From NCBI RefSeq assembly GCF_002105155.1, contig NW_019028981.1:558001-622000 (forward strand): 64,000 bases of DNA, in the 5' to 3' direction. Position numbers and translations under genes: made by a program. Shown in pieces: positions 1-13,638 of the stretch. The stretch comes from Lobosporangium transversale. Taxonomy: Eukaryota; Mortierellomycota; Mortierellomycetes; Mortierellales; Mortierellaceae. Below the pieces are notes generated by a model that saw nothing but the letters and a program-made list of their open reading frames with translations, had not been told where the DNA came from and did not search any database. Numbering within the stretch: the stretch's first letter is position 1; every line of letters begins with the position of its first letter.

Positions 1-36
1 ATTTTATTCTTTTTTTTTTTTTTTTTTTTTTTTTAG

Positions 37-1322
37 GTACACATCATACCAAGGCAATGCTCCTCTTCTATCGAGATGACACAATGCAAGTTGTCGTACA
101 TACAGCCAATATGATTGAGCAGGACTGGAGGTAAAAAAATACATATATATTTATATATATTGATTTGTCATATTTAACAGATTCACCATATTCTTGCTAT
201 TTTTGTTCACCGACATTTTCGCTTTTTTTTTTTTTTTTAATTTCATAGAAATAAGACTCAGGCCGTGTTTTCAACAGGACGCCTTCCGAGAAAGCCACAA
301 CAAGCCTCGACTTGTGCATTTGAACGCGATTTGATAGAGTATTTGCAATACTACCAAGATCATCATGAGTTCACAAGGAAGCTCTCACAGTACGACTTTT
401 CGAGAGTTAAAGGAGTTTTGATTGGATCAGTCCCTGGGAAGTTTTCGGGGCCTGACAAGAACAAGTGGGGTCATTTAAGGCTACGCTCTGTTTTGAGACA
501 ACAGGTTGAGATCTCTCAAGGACGGTTGAATGATTCCGAGGTTATCTGCCAGGTAATAAAAAAAAATAAAAAAAAAGAATTGCTCGTAAAAGGATTATCA
601 ATAGACTGAATCCATAATCCTAATCTAACATTCCTACTCTTCTTTTTATAAAAAATAACAAAAAAAAAGGTATCAAGCGTGGGATCATTAGGTAAAGAGT
701 CCCAAGACTGGCTGCAGGGAGAGTTTGAGACGAGTCTAAATGCTCATCGTAACGCGAATCACATGAATCCTACAAAAGCAAATCTTTGTATAGTTTATCC
801 AACAGCGGAAAATGTTCGTATGAGGTAAAAAGAAAAGAAAAGAAAGACGCGTTTTGGGCTCATAAATGTAATAACCCATGGGGCACATATTTTATGATTC
901 GCGTTCATTTCAGTCCTAATCATGCTGTTATTGCTATAGTTTCGAAGGATGGACAATGGGGGGTAGTCTACCATTTAGGTCTACAAGTTACAAAAAGCAG
1001 GCTCACTACTTTAAGCCACTTTTACACTCCTGGAAAGCGGTCAAGAGTGGTCGTGAACGAGCTATGCCTCATATTAAAACATTTACACGAGTGACTAGAA
1101 AGGAAAATGACGGCGATTATTTATCTTGGTTCCTCCTCACGAGCGCTAACCTTTCAAAGCCAGCTTGGGGCGAAATGAAGTCCAATTCTGTTTTCTCGAT
1201 TCAGAGCTATGAACTAGGAGTCTTAGTCTTTCCTGGTCTCTATGAGGTAAAATATGAAATGGCTGAAAGTGAAAAAAAAAAAAAAAAAAAAAAAAAAATT
1301 GCATGTCCTGTCTGACCTTCCT

Positions 1323-1355
<33 letters not shown>

Positions 1356-1655
1356 CGTGGATACATGTAGGATGTAAATGATGCAGGAGACCATCATCGT
1401 GCATTCTTAATGAACAAAACGTTAGATGACCCGTATCCTGAACCTCACTTTACCCATTTCACTGGGGGCGAAGAGACAGGAAAAGAAAAAGGATCTAATG
1501 AACAAAGTCAAATACAGCAAAAGATCAATGTTGTGCCAATTCGCTTACCATATGATCTACCACTGAAAAAGTATGATCACTCAATAGACCATGTTTGGCT
1601 TGCGGACAAGTACTTTCCGGGGCTGGACGACTTTGGGAACTCGCTTGGGATGTAA
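37..1655 (+). CDS. tdp1: Tyrosyl-DNA phosphodiesterase 1 (5' end outside the window)
   Basis: Exons read as 37-130, 249-552, 670-824, 940-1246 and 1371-1655; phases agree at every join and all introns are GT/AG. TDP1 hydrolyses the bond between a DNA 3' end and the topoisomerase I tyrosine, and cleans other blocked 3' ends, in the nucleus. Both HKD half-sites are visible: the first exon starts with HHTKAMLLFY followed by VVHTANMIEQDW, and exon 4 has MPHIKTF followed by LLTSANLSKPAWG, giving the two His/Lys pairs of the phospholipase D fold. The end, with DHVWLADKYFPGLDDFG, is the usual fungal TDP1 tail. The N-terminal region and start codon are missing because the window opens inside an intron whose acceptor directly follows a 24-nt T run. 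No disruption is seen. Family assignment is firm; exact exon edges were set by eye. Confidence 0.93.
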
Positions 1656-2144
1656 AGGAAGAGACGAAGCAATTAATCTTCCCATCCTTCCTATCGACGA
1701 ACATCGACTGCTCGGACTTACTTGTAAAAAAAAAATAAAAAATAAAAAATAAATAATTTTTTTATTTTCATTTTTTTTTAGTCTTTTTTAACTGTATGTA
1801 TTATCGGTGTATTTCTTTTCCTTCTTAAGTACTTTGCGGATACATCATGTGGATGGAAATCATCTGGGCATCTTGAATGGTTCCCAACAGAAGAGTAACC
1901 ATGTACTCAAGGTTTGTAGTATGCAAGGTTCTGATTCCATCTGGAGTGTTACTTCAACAATGAAAACGATACGGTTTTTGTATCGGGCTTATAACAAGTG
2001 GAAGCAAGGCACATGTATATAACAAAGCGGCTCTAAACTGAAATTCAAGAAAAAGCTCAAATCTTCCCACAATCCACGCTGAGCTAGCTCAAAGGCGCTT
2101 GATGTGTAAAGTGAATGGATGGCCCAAGCCAAGAGGAGAAATTG

Positions 2145-2176
<32 letters not shown>

Positions 2177-2738
2177 GGGGTAAAAGAACCCAGTGTGACA
2201 AACACGTCAATGTTAGGCAAAACTCCCATCGAACTGTTTATCAACTGTGTTGTGTAGCAATGATAGCAATGCGAGAATGAAGAAGAAAGAAAGCATTGAA
2301 GGAAAACAAGTTCAGTCAGTCAACTGACAGCGTTGGAACGGAATAAATCGAATAATGGGTCTAGACACCCGCTCTCACGTCTTACATATGGAGAGTATCT
2401 GTAATAGAAAACTAAAATGGCTCTTAAGCTCGAGATGACTGCCTGTACATGCACCAATAAAGTACTGGTTGTTCATGGGAAAAAAAACGAAATTAATTAA
2501 ATGCCGACCGTTTTACATGCAATTTGTGTTCCAATCTCATAGTTTTTCACTTTTGACATTGGATATACACCAATGGTATATAATAATTTATGCACAAAAG
2601 ATTTCGACGGAGATGGAAGTAGCACAGATAAGCCTTTTCTTTGAAACTCTTTCTTTGAATTCAAGCACATGTTCACGAACTTGATTTCCATATTGAGCAG
2701 AGGCGAGTGCGGGGAAGTTGAGAGCAGGAATTAGTTGA

Positions 2739-2777
<39 letters not shown>

Positions 2778-4590
2778 ATCGCAGGAACCATTTAAAAACA
2801 AGCATTTGGGGCCCTCAAGGTTGAAGCGGGTTAATTCCAATGACTTGATGTATAAATGAGACTATTTCTTCTTGAGACGAGACGAGTGACAGAAATTTGA
2901 AAAATGTAATGAATTCGGGTGTGATAGGGTGCATTTGTACAAAGGTAAAAAGAAAAAAGAAGTCTGCTCATGTATTCTAACAGCCCATCAAATGAACAAA
3001 AGAACACAAAGATCACAAAGGAAGGAGTAGGAAGAGCTGCTGGCCAATAGGATTCACTCCTACGATAATATGCATATTTGTTTTGCGCTCAGGAATTCTT
3101 TTTTGTTTGTTCAATATGGGTGGTGTCTGCTTAATTTTTTTAAGCCCAATGAAAGGGGTCCAAATTAAACGATTAAACTAATAACTATATTCAAAGTTCG
3201 TCTTGAGAAAAAAAAAAGCGTGGCGTATGTCCGAAAAGATACATGTTGAGCGAGCGGAGAAAACTGTCTTAGATAGACGTTACAAGCTCATGTAAAAAAA
3301 AACAACTTTGGGTTGTTATTTAACCCTCAAATGCCAATATACACACGAGTAGTTTGGCGTTGACTAGGACACGGGGAATATTCCACAAACGAGAGCTTAA
3401 TGGGATATGGATTCTTCGTGTTTTTCCTCGTATGACTGAAAAACTTGGGAACTATAATAGTAGATGACAATAACACATCCTCATTAACAACAGTAATAAA
3501 AAACAGGATATGAGACAAAGGGCTGTCAAGATCCTTCTTCTGCTTTTCTATTCGAAATAGGCAAAAAAAAAAATAAAAAATAAAAAATAAAAAAGTAAAA
3601 GGAAGATAATAAACAACGGGTATAGTCAATCCTACGAAAACCGACCCTTTTCCCACATCATTGCAAAGCGGGTTACAACAACATGTCAGAAGCAGTACAT
3701 GCGTGTAGGTAGACACATGCATAAGATAATGAATATTGCTTTTGTTTATTTTTCAAAATGTTGCTTACCTGTTAGTGCAGCACCTTGTCTATCCCTGTGA
3801 AAAAGTGAAAACTAAAAGCTAAAAAAAAAAAAAAAAAAAAAAAAACATCCAATCGTAAGTGGCGAAACAATAAAGTGCTTTTTTATAATGTCAACGCTTC
3901 ATACGCTCTATCCTTTGCAAGATCAAAGGCTGTGGTCAATCGCCTCTTACCCCCGTTCTATCTTCCCTTGAATGTGTTAATGAATAAATAAATAAAAAAC
4001 ACAAGTTATCTTTGTGTAAAGGCACTCGGAGAAAACTGCTGCAGGGTAGAATGAAAGAAAGGAGTGGCCGTTTTGGTTTGTTTTCTTTCACTTGAGCTCT
4101 ATAATCGTGTGATCTTTTGATTCTAGCCAACCGTTATGCGTCCACGCTCCATGGGTTCGTTTTTCTCCAAGACGATGGTTGGCGAGGCAGAAGGCCAGAG
4201 CCAATCAAAATAAAAAAAGGCTTTGTTTAGTTCCCTTTTTCTGTGCATCAATGATGAGAAAAATTGTAAACATGTAATCAAAGAGAGCAACGCATGCAAG
4301 TAGCAAATAAAATAACAATATTTATCCCAGACGATCAGCTCAGAGAGTTTAGGAAATTGAATGAAATAAGCAAAAGATTTAAAGAAGTGAATGAAAGAAC
4401 GTTGTTTATGTTGAGCAAAAGTATAATGATGTTTTATGCTTCTCATGCACACAATCGAGACAGTTCACCGTTTTTGTACCATAGTGAAAAAAAATCCCTT
4501 TTAGGCACCCTTGGACATCATCTCGATCGTTTTAGCGTTCGCCCCACTTCTTCATCGGATAAACAAATAAAAAAGCGTGAGCGACCATCC
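1656..4590. other. Intergenic, no gene supported
   Basis: About 2.9 kb between tdp1 and the nucleoside transporter gene. Open frames here are short, run through poly(A) or poly(T) runs (near 2144-2174, 2743-2775 and 3821-3844) and resemble no family I know. I see no tRNA or snRNA signature. The last 600 bases probably hold the promoter of the downstream transporter. Confidence 0.5.
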
Positions 4591-4599
4591 TTCGCTTGT

Positions 4600-4608
4600 T
4601 TATATAAA
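4600..4608 (+). promoter_or_regulatory. TATA box of the nucleoside transporter gene
   Basis: The sequence TTATATAAA lies about 205 bases upstream of the transporter start codon, followed by a pyrimidine-rich stretch typical of fungal transcription start regions. It is the best TATA-like element in the 400 bases before the gene. The role is inferred from sequence and position only. Confidence 0.45.
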
Positions 4609-4812
4609 CCTCAAGCAACAGAGAGATTCTCTTTTCTTTTTTTTTCCCTCCTTGATTTGATTCCTCTATCCGAATCCTTGCTTTCCTATCCTTTTCATCC
4701 TTAACACCCTTTCCTCACTTCGTTTTCCTTATACCACACGGCTCATACCCCTTCAACAGGCGTCAAACCGAAGGATCTAGAGGAACAAAACATAGACCAA
4801 ATTATAAAGGAA

Positions 4813-7094
4813 ATGTCATCCGATCACATTGAGCATAAAAAAGATGCTCCTGTGCCTTTAGAGCATGGTGTCTCATATAACACCTCTGTTGAGACCCCCT
4901 CTCAAGAGAGTATTAATGAGAAGGGCGACGGCTTCTTCCAGCGTCGTCGGACCAACGAGGAGATGATCGATGAGGAGCTAGGTGGTCCCAAGAAAAATGC
5001 TCTTGTTGACCAGGAAGATAACAAGAAGGTCTTTGGGCTTCAGCAGAAGCGGTTTAGACTGATCTGGCATATCGTTGCTTGGCTGTGCTTCACAGGTACA
5101 GTGCTCTTTCATATTTTTTATTTGTTTCCTTACCTTTACCTCATCCCTTGATGTGAAGGCCATGGTTGGAAGAGAATACCTTTTTTTTTTATTTTTGCCT
5201 ATGAGTTCATCAATTTCTGATGAGTGGACAGCAGCAACAACAAAAAAAAAAAAAAAAAAAAAAAAGGCAAAGAATTATGAACTAGTCAGGACATCTATGC
5301 CGTGTGACTGAAAACAGAGCAGAGCAGTTCTAATCCAAGCGGTCTTTTTCTTTTAAGATATACTTGGAATAAGCATTTTTTTTTTTTGTCTTGCACAACA
5401 TGTCAGTGTTAATGACCATTTTCTAATGCTTTTCTCTTCATGCTTTGTTCTCATCCACACATCCATAAAGGCTGTGTATGGCCTGAAAATGAAACATTGC
5501 TGCATAAACTGTCTGATCCTGGGAAATATTGTTTTCTCACAGAGCCATATAAGACAGTAAGACTTACATACCCCATTTATTCCTTTCTTTGATGTCGCAT
5601 TTCTTAGCCTTCCTCATTGTCGCCATTGTCTTGAACAAGGGAAGCCCTATCTCGGTCTTGGCTGTCGCCTATGCCTTTGTCACCTTGTACTTGATCTCGG
5701 CCCATTCCCCTGACCGTTTCTTTGCTAGTCCCACTCACAAACTCTGGAATGCTGGAGCCGACGCTCTGGGCCATATGCCCCTCAAAATTCGTCAGATTGT
5801 TGGCTACGGCATTATCCCTATTGCGCTTATTTTGACTGCTGTCATCCCAGAGGATAACGAGAACGGTACTCGTGTTCAGCGCATCATCTCACTCTGCGGC
5901 TTGCTCTTCTTTATGCTCACTCTCTGGGCCACATCACGCAACCGTAAGCTTATCCACTGGCCCACAATCTGCACCGGCATTGGTGCTCAGTTCATACTGG
6001 GCCTCTTTGTCATCCGTACCTCTATTGGACAGACCATCTTCTCGTATATTGGAGGTTTTATGGCCAGTTTCTTGGGTTTCTCTTCCCACGGTATCAGCTT
6101 CATTGTGGGTGCGGACTTCATGAAGGCTTATGGATCAACTTTCTTGATCGGAGTCTTGCCTGCCATTATCTTCTTCGGCGCTGTCATCCAGGTCCTCTAC
6201 TATTATAATGTTATTCAAACCGCTATTGGCGCCATGGGCCGAATCATTGTCTACCTCTTCCAGGTCTCCGGAGTAGAGGTCGTTGCTGCCTGTGCTGCTC
6301 CATTTGTCGGAATGTCCGAGTCCGCCATGTTGGTTGGACCCTATCTCGAGAATGCGACCAATGCTGAGATCCATCAAGTCATGGCTTCTGGGTTCGCTAC
6401 CATTTCTGGATCTGTCTACTTGGGTCTCATTGGCTTTGGTGCTTCGCCCACCCACTTGATCACGTGCTGTATCATGTCCGTTCCTTGTGCTTTTGTCACC
6501 TCCAAGATGCGCTATCCCGAGGAGGAGGTACCATTAACCCGTGGCAAATCCATTGAATTGGAGCGTCCTGATGCTGAAGATTCATTTGTCCATGCTCTAG
6601 CCAACGGTTCCATCTTGGGAATGCAGCTCTGCATTGTCATTGCCGCCGTCTTGATTGGTTTCCTCTCGCTTTTGGGCTGTGCCAACTATGTCTTAAACTG
6701 GATCTTCCTCTTCTTGGGTGTGACCGACATCACAATTGAGCGTCTGTTAGGATACTTCTTTTACCCTATTGCTTGGATCCTGGGTATCCCAGCTGCAGAT
6801 GTGTACGCATCTTCTAAAATGATGGGCGTCAAGTTTGCATTGAATGAGTTTGTAGGCTTTGCAGCTGCCATGGAAAGCGGCTTCTTCAAGACTGCTTCGC
6901 TCCGTGCCCAACTCTTAGCTACGTTTGCCTGCTGCTCCTTCGCAAACCCCTCCTCTTTGGGATCTCAAATCTCACTATTGGGCAAGATGGCTCCTTCGCG
7001 CGCTGGAGACATTGCTCGTGTTTCTGTTTCAGCTATTCTTGCTGGTGCTCTGAGCACCATCATGTCCGCTTGCATTGCAGGCGTTGTTCTGTAA
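4813..7094 (+). CDS. Concentrative nucleoside transporter (CNT family)
   Basis: Plasma-membrane symporter that takes up nucleosides with H+ or Na+. Best model: exon 1 4813-5095 and exon 2 5608-7094, 589 aa. The join ACA-G|CC keeps phase and makes one continuous first membrane helix (HIVAWLCFT into AFLIVAIVL). The CNT core is clear: GMSESAMLVGPYLENAT then GFATISGSVYLG at about residues 329-365, and a second conserved stretch, ESGFFKTASLRAQLLAT then FANPSSLGSQISLLGKMAPSR, at about 515-560. Exon 1 is a hydrophilic cytosolic N-terminus of about 80 residues with acidic and basic patches, usual for eukaryotic CNTs. The 512-base intron is long for such a gene and contains an open 86-base segment flanked by AG and GTAAGA (5471-5556) that would shift the frame if included. 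Substrate cannot be read from sequence. Confidence 0.9.
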
Positions 7095-7362
7095 AGCTTT
7101 TTTTTTTTTTTTATTTTCCTTGCATCAACACCTTTTATTTACTATGCACATATTCTCCTTTTACTATTTTTACGAACGCTTAATTGGTATAATGGGGAGG
7201 GCCATCAATCGAGCTGTAATAAATATTAAGCGATCCCCACCCCCTCCCAAAATACCAACTCCATTCTTGTATAATTGGGATCGCTTTTATCAACTATTAA
7301 TTTCGGTTGTTGCTTCTGATGTTCTGATGTAGATAAAAACGTGCGCGTTATATCTATCACTT

Positions 7363-7394
<32 letters not shown>

Positions 7395-10300
7395 CATTTA
7401 TCGAATTGGGAAGCATCATTGTACGTCGATGATTACTGGTATGACTTGATCAGGCATTGGCGTAGACAGAGCACAATCAATACCTCGCGTCTCTGTGTTT
7501 TGTCTCATTCGTTTGGGCTGTAGAGCCATACTCTTTCTTTCTCTTTGTGCTTTAAGGAGCCTTAAAGCCCGTTTGGCTGTTTTCTTCCAGACAATGATGG
7601 CTGTGCTATTGACGTGACATGCCTACTTCCTTTTTTGCGCCATCAGGGGATGCTGCACCACAAAGATTAGTATCTCTTTGTTTCCACAATCCTCTTTTTT
7701 GAGATAAAGAATATTCTGAGCTTTCCTTTCATGCACTGTTCATGTGCATGGACAGGCATCTGTTCACATAGTGACTGTATTCTGATTAACTCACGCCCAA
7801 TATTCCACTTGACCACTAGACCACAAACGCATTTTTGCCCCTGAAATTTTATTGGACCCTCTGTGTCCGAATCACTTTTTTCTAATGGCTTTGTTCGGCT
7901 TGTGTGTTTAGTATGGCGATGGTGTTTAGGACGTTTCAAGAAGAAACAACTGTCTAATGGATGGAAGTAACGAATTAATAACAACAAATATAATAATAAT
8001 ATTTAATAAAGTAATACATGCAAGCGGGTTCCTTGAAAAACTTTTTCTTTTTCTTTTTTTGCCCACATGGCATGTTCGCATCTTTCCGACTTGAAAATAA
8101 ATTTAAGTAGGCCTTTTTCTATTCTGCTCTAACACATGCTAATAGAACAAATTGGCGTACTTCGCCTCACGCGTGTCACTCTTTGTCATTTAAAGTATTT
8201 AGTTTTTTTCCTTTCCATGTTGTCATTTGTAAATGTTTCAGTTGTTGTTCGAAAAATATATAAACATTGTGGAGAAGGATATATTTTAACGATAGCAGTA
8301 AAGTATACATGGCGACAAAATAGACAGGGGTCTTTGTCAACCATGAATGGACACCAATCTTTATTTTATAAAAATACATTGTTTACCAAAACAGATACAG
8401 AAAAAAAAAAGGTACTTCAATAAACTTGTATGTAGTCATTGCACATGTCTCCTGCTCTTTTTTGTGGATATGATTGAGCGGAATAGAAAAGAAAGTAGCA
8501 ATTACAAGGCGTACATGAGTATCGTATGGACTGAAGAAACATGCTGATCGGCGCGTTTAATGTTGACAACATTACAACAGTAACAACATATAACAAAGAG
8601 CTCATTCATAGCTGGTCCAAATGAGCTTGCCTTGGTTGTATATATTAAAGGCTTTCTTGATTTTCGATCTAAGAAGGATAAAAAAGAGTACTTGGTTGAT
8701 ATGCAGGTTGTTCGGCACGTTTTTTATCTTTTTTCTTTTTTTGAAGTTATAATTTAGAGGGAATATACTCAGAAATAGATAGTCAAAAGGAAGTTTTAGG
8801 AACTGGATGTGACCATGAACATTACCATAACTTACCTTTGTCTATTTGTTTTTTTTTTTTAGTCCAATGCCAAAGAGAGAAGAGAGTTTCCGTTCTTTTA
8901 TGGATTGGTTCTCGTTATTTGGCAATAAAGTAATAAACTGCCACAAAAAAGGAAGAAATTCATAGAACAGGGGAACAGGAATTACAATGTTGCAGATTTC
9001 ATAGTCGCAAATGGATTAATTTTTTTGCTTTTGGAGCATTCAAATGATTTTTTTTTTTTTTTTTTTGATTTGTGATGTCCAATGGTCTATAGTTTGCTTG
9101 ATTTTGTTTTGTTCGTTCTTTATCCCTGCGTGTATATATGCACTCCACCTTGTGATGGTCATATCTTTATCCAAAAGGTCAATAAAAAAAAAAAAAAAAC
9201 CTCACTCACAACGATCATCCTCATTTGTGTTACATAAAAATGGCCCTTCGGTCTATCCTTCCTCCATGGTTTTGTTGTTGGCCTCTACTCGGTCTTCCAT
9301 CACCACTCCCAACCCAGCAACTAACTTTGTTCCTTGAGCGCATGGAAGCTCATAGTAAAGTCTTGATTTTTCCAAATGATGTTACGCCAACCCTAATTAT
9401 AATTAATACGTTAGAAAAATACCTGCTATGGTTATAATAAAAACATGAAGGTCAATATCGACAAAGGAGCATGCCCAATTTAGATGCTCCCATGCCGATG
9501 CCAGATCAATGACCTATTTTTCTTTTTCTCCGAGGAAGAAAAAATGCAGTCCGTCCTTAACCACCTCCTTCCTTATTTTGATGATCCCTTTTCCCGTTTG
9601 CGTATTCTATGTATATTCCTAACAAAAAAGAAAGAAAAAAAGAAAGAAAGAAACGAAAAATAGATTGACGATCATACAGAAATATATAAACAATTGAGAT
9701 AGTATATGAAAACGAGAGAATCAAGGTAGAAGCCCTACATATTGGGGACGAATACTTATCACCGCTAACTCGATCCAAGTTCTGGGATTGTATATATTTC
9801 TAGCCCGGGGTCCTTGAAAAATGGCTCTGCTTCGCGCATCTTGTCATTCCAACATTCAGTTCTCTGTAATACAATCCACTGCTTGATTACTGATTGCTAT
9901 GTTTAAAAGGGCAAGGCCAAATTAGTTACGACTGTATCCCTTTTTTAAAAGATTAATCAAGATGAAGGACGCGTACATGCAAATTGAAGAAGGGTATTAC
10001 TGGCATGACGTGTCAGAATGCTCAAATTATCAGTGCTGGCATTGCTTACTGCATTTGCATCAGTGGATCAAAGTAAAAAAAACAGTAGCGGACGAAATGA
10101 AAACGAGATTGAAAGTGAGGAAAAAGTCTACCATAGTGGCAATTTTCGATCGTTATAGAAAATCATGGAAAAAATGCAACACGATGTTGCCTGGCTGGGT
10201 TTAGACTGTTTTCAACATGGTTGCTATGGGAGGGTGCAGGATTGATTTAATGATAATAAACGATAAAAGGCCAATAGCCGATGTAGTATATGTAGTATGA

Positions 10301-13300
10301 TTGACTAAGTGATCTATTTTTTTTTTATTTTTTTATTTTTTTTTCGGACCATGCACGCCCTTCTTCTGCCCAAAGCAATGTGCGCTTTGTTTGTTTTGTT
10401 TTGTTTTGTTTGTTTGCATTGATGCCGCTCTGATTTTATTTTTCACTTTTCTTACCTTTCCTCATGGAAAGTATAGCCCGTTTCATTTGGTCGCGATACC
10501 TTATATTTTTTGAATACTTTCGAGTGTATTGGCAGCCAATTAGCTCGCTTGTTACGAGTATTGTTGCAAGTCCGTCACGTAGTGAGATGCCACCAGAACA
10601 ATTCAATCATCGTTTTTAGATTAAAAATATAAGGTATCGTGACCAAATAAAATTGGCGATATAAAAACCACAACCTTGGTCTTTTTTTCTCTCTTTTCTT
10701 TCTCCCTCTTCTCTTCCTGCTCCTCACCTTGGTTGCTGACACATCATTAGCGTTCGCAATTAGCACATATACATTTACCGTGTTTTGCCTCATTCAAGTA
10801 TTATATCTCTAACCATCCAAGGTGTAAGTAACGGCATTGTGATTGGAGAATGTGCAGAATTTTAGAATCTCGCCATCTCAATATGGAATTTTTTTTTTAT
10901 ATGATGCGTTTGATAAAAGAAAAATCTATGTAACGCAGATCTCTCTCAATATTCATCCTTTCTTTAACCCACAACGTGTGTGGGTGCATATAAAAAATGC
11001 GATGCTCTCCAAAGGAATAAGAAATATCCTGGTGTGGGTTTGGCCCATGCCCCATCATACCCCTGTCGCTTATTGAAAAAATTCCCTCACAACATCCATG
11101 GACATCGAAGTTTATCAACGTTCCATCTATAAACACACTCCATCCTAAAAGTAACATTACAAAAACAATCAATGTTTATTTTTTTTTAGCTTCTGTTTCA
11201 AAATACCCTCCGCTCTTACCGAGAATCTTTGTACTGTGCTTGTGCGTTTTATATAAAAAAGCTACGAGAAGGGAGGATGGCAGTGAGACGTCTGCTATCG
11301 GGTGTTTGTCACTCTTTTGGATACTTGTTTTCATCACATGGGTTTGCTGTCTGAACGATTTCAGTTTTCATTGTTCAAAACAATGTGTCTGTCCAACAAA
11401 AGAAAGAAATGATCCAAGGATGGAGCAAGAGGAGGGAGGAGCCCTTTTAGTGCGCCATATCATCCTACTCAACCAAAAGCACAAAAACACAAAATGAAAA
11501 AGAGTCATGGTCTTCACGTTTTTCATTCCAATGGTTTGTCGCACGACCATGTGTTGATGGATTTGGGTCTGTTTGGTTCAACCAAACCAAACCAGACTTG
11601 GCATGCATGCATTTTCACAACCAATGTCAATACCTGTGCATGCGCATGCACGACCTCCCTTGGGATTAACATCATGGACGTACAAACCATCATTGTCATC
11701 TCCATGACAATCGATTACACTTAAATCCCTTAAACATGCTATTGGAAGCAAACATCTTCATGTAATTTAATAATCAATTGCAGTCCTTTTTATATACGTC
11801 AATATGCACTCGGTCCTGAATTATTTTTATTTGGATTTTTGGATAAAAAGATGCATTTGCTTCTCATTTTAGTCTTCTCACAGCATCTTGTAAACAAACA
11901 GGCACAAACACTTCACTTCTGAAAATATAGTAACTGACGGACGCTTTTCTCTTTCCCAATTACAGACACTTACGCCACTCATCAATCAAAGCTATCCTCC
12001 CCCTCTTTTATTAATCCAACGTTCGATTAAGTTATACCAAGGTAAATGAAATAACTTTCTTTCAACATGATATTTGTTTCTATACTATTCTTTGTGGTTG
12101 GTTACCATAGATAATCTTTGCAAAAACCAGCTTGCAAACCGATGTGATGTGGCTTTGCTGTTGCAATATACGCGCTTATCGTGAAAACACTCGCAGACAT
12201 CTGGGCAAACATGTGCAACTGGCTATACATGTTTGCCATATTCGTCTTCTCTCTTTAAATATGGCTCACAGGTGAAAGGCAAGAAAGAGTTTTTTTCCTT
12301 CCTCTTCTCCTGAAGCTGACTGCTTTTCAATGGCCCCAACTTTGGGAATGGATTCTTAATTATAAAAAGTGGGCGGAGCGCTCACACCATTGGCGTCTTC
12401 CGTGTTTTCTTATACTTTCATTTTATTGCATATCTTGACACCATTTTGTATTTTGATTCCTCTGCTGAATCCTCTGCATGCTGTTTTGGACGTGCTCCTA
12501 ATAACTTCGCCCATAAACAGAGGTCACCCTCCTCGTTTTGTGCTTCCCAATCTCTGACATTTTCATTCCTTCGCCTTTCATCTATACTTTGCACAACAGC
12601 CTGCCAAGGCATGGCAAAATATCCCCCGCAGCACCACAGCACCTAGCTTACACCCTATGTAAGTATGCCCGATGCAATAACCCTTCAGCCTTTGGCGCTT
12701 CGCTAATTTCAAATGACCTTTAATAGATATTTCTATGGAAACAACAAATGTGTGGGTGATGGCATAATGAGAAGAAGGGGCGCTTTATCACTTCACTGGA
12801 GGCATCAATCAGCATCATTATCGCTCTATGAACTACTGAGAATGATAAAAGCCATCCATATCCCTCCATTCCATTGTTTCGTCTTTGGTCTCCTTTTGTT
12901 GCATTTTTCCACTTGAAAACTGGTAATTTATTTAACTCTTATTCTCTTTCTCCATGCCATGTTATGCACGTCGTTGTACATCGTTGTGCATCCTTGCTTT
13001 AACGTGCGTTGTGGAATTCAAAAGGAAAAGGCAATAAGGTTTCTTCTCTTGCCCCTCAAAGTCAAGGCAAAGAGAAGCCTAAAGACTCTACCCCTAATTT
13101 GCAACCTCCTTTTTCCTTCATTCCTTCAGTACATCTGCACCATTCACCATCGACTCTTCCATTGCTTCCATTACAATCGTTGGCTATTTTTTTTTTTTTT
13201 AAACCCCTGTCCACAGTGTCACGTTTATATTTAATGTACAAGAGATAAAAATAATAACTTACCAATTATTATTATTATTATTTTTCCTTTTTCTTGACAT

Positions 13301-13420
13301 TCTAGTCTTGTCCTTATCGCTCATTTTCATTCTTCCCGCGATCGGTTTTTATTTAGTTCACCTAACTACACCTACCGCGATACCAACAAAGCCCATTTCT
13401 TTTTGCTGCCGCCACCAAAA
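7095..13420. other. Long intergenic region, no gene supported
   Basis: More than 6 kb without a credible coding region. The open frames are short, lack the codon pattern of neighbouring genes and often run through homopolymers. A TATA-like TATAAAA near 12362 and the pyrimidine-rich DNA after it could mark a promoter for a long leader of the LRR gene, but I cannot show it. The only structure I can support is the inverted repeat at 10485-10648, listed separately. Confidence 0.45.
10485..10648. repeat. 26-bp inverted repeat around a 112-base loop
   Basis: Arms 10485-10510 and 10623-10648 are reverse complements except for one position, which would be a G-U pair in RNA. The arms start ATTTGGTCGCGATACC and GACCAAAT closes the second arm. 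A transcript would fold into a 26-bp stem. It could be a small hairpin RNA source or the remains of a MITE of about 164 bp. I see no clear target-site duplication. Confidence 0.7.
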
Positions 13421-13422
13421 AG

Positions 13423-13578
13423 GTAAAGACTCCTCGTTTTCTCCCATGTGCATGTGAAACTTATACGCCACCTCCTTGCTGAGAAATAGAGGGGGTTACA
13501 AAGATAATAGAGTGAGCATCCTTTTCATCAACTTACAACCAACCCTCTCCTTTTTTTTTTCTATTCTCATCCTCACAG
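13423..13578 (+). other. Probable 5' UTR intron of the LRR gene
   Basis: A donor AAG|GTAAAG at 13423 and an acceptor CCTCACAG ending at 13578 bound a 156-base segment 60 bases upstream of the LRR protein start codon. The flanking leader is pyrimidine- and A-rich with no upstream ATG in the 60 bases before the start. Inferred from splice signals alone. Confidence 0.4.
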
Positions 13579-13638
13579 ATTTTCCATCAACTTTTTAATT
13601 AAACAGAAACAAACAACTACACTTTTTATTACCAGGGA

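Noticed and set aside
3327-3722. 131-codon minus-strand frame
   Set aside because: It is hydrophobic and Phe-rich because of T-rich DNA, with no homology or codon pattern of a gene.
12960-13250. Plus-strand frame with NSKGKGNKVSSLAPQSQGK that looks like coding sequence
   Set aside because: It runs into a poly(T)-encoded Phe stretch, has no splice link to the LRR gene in phase that I could support, and matches no family.
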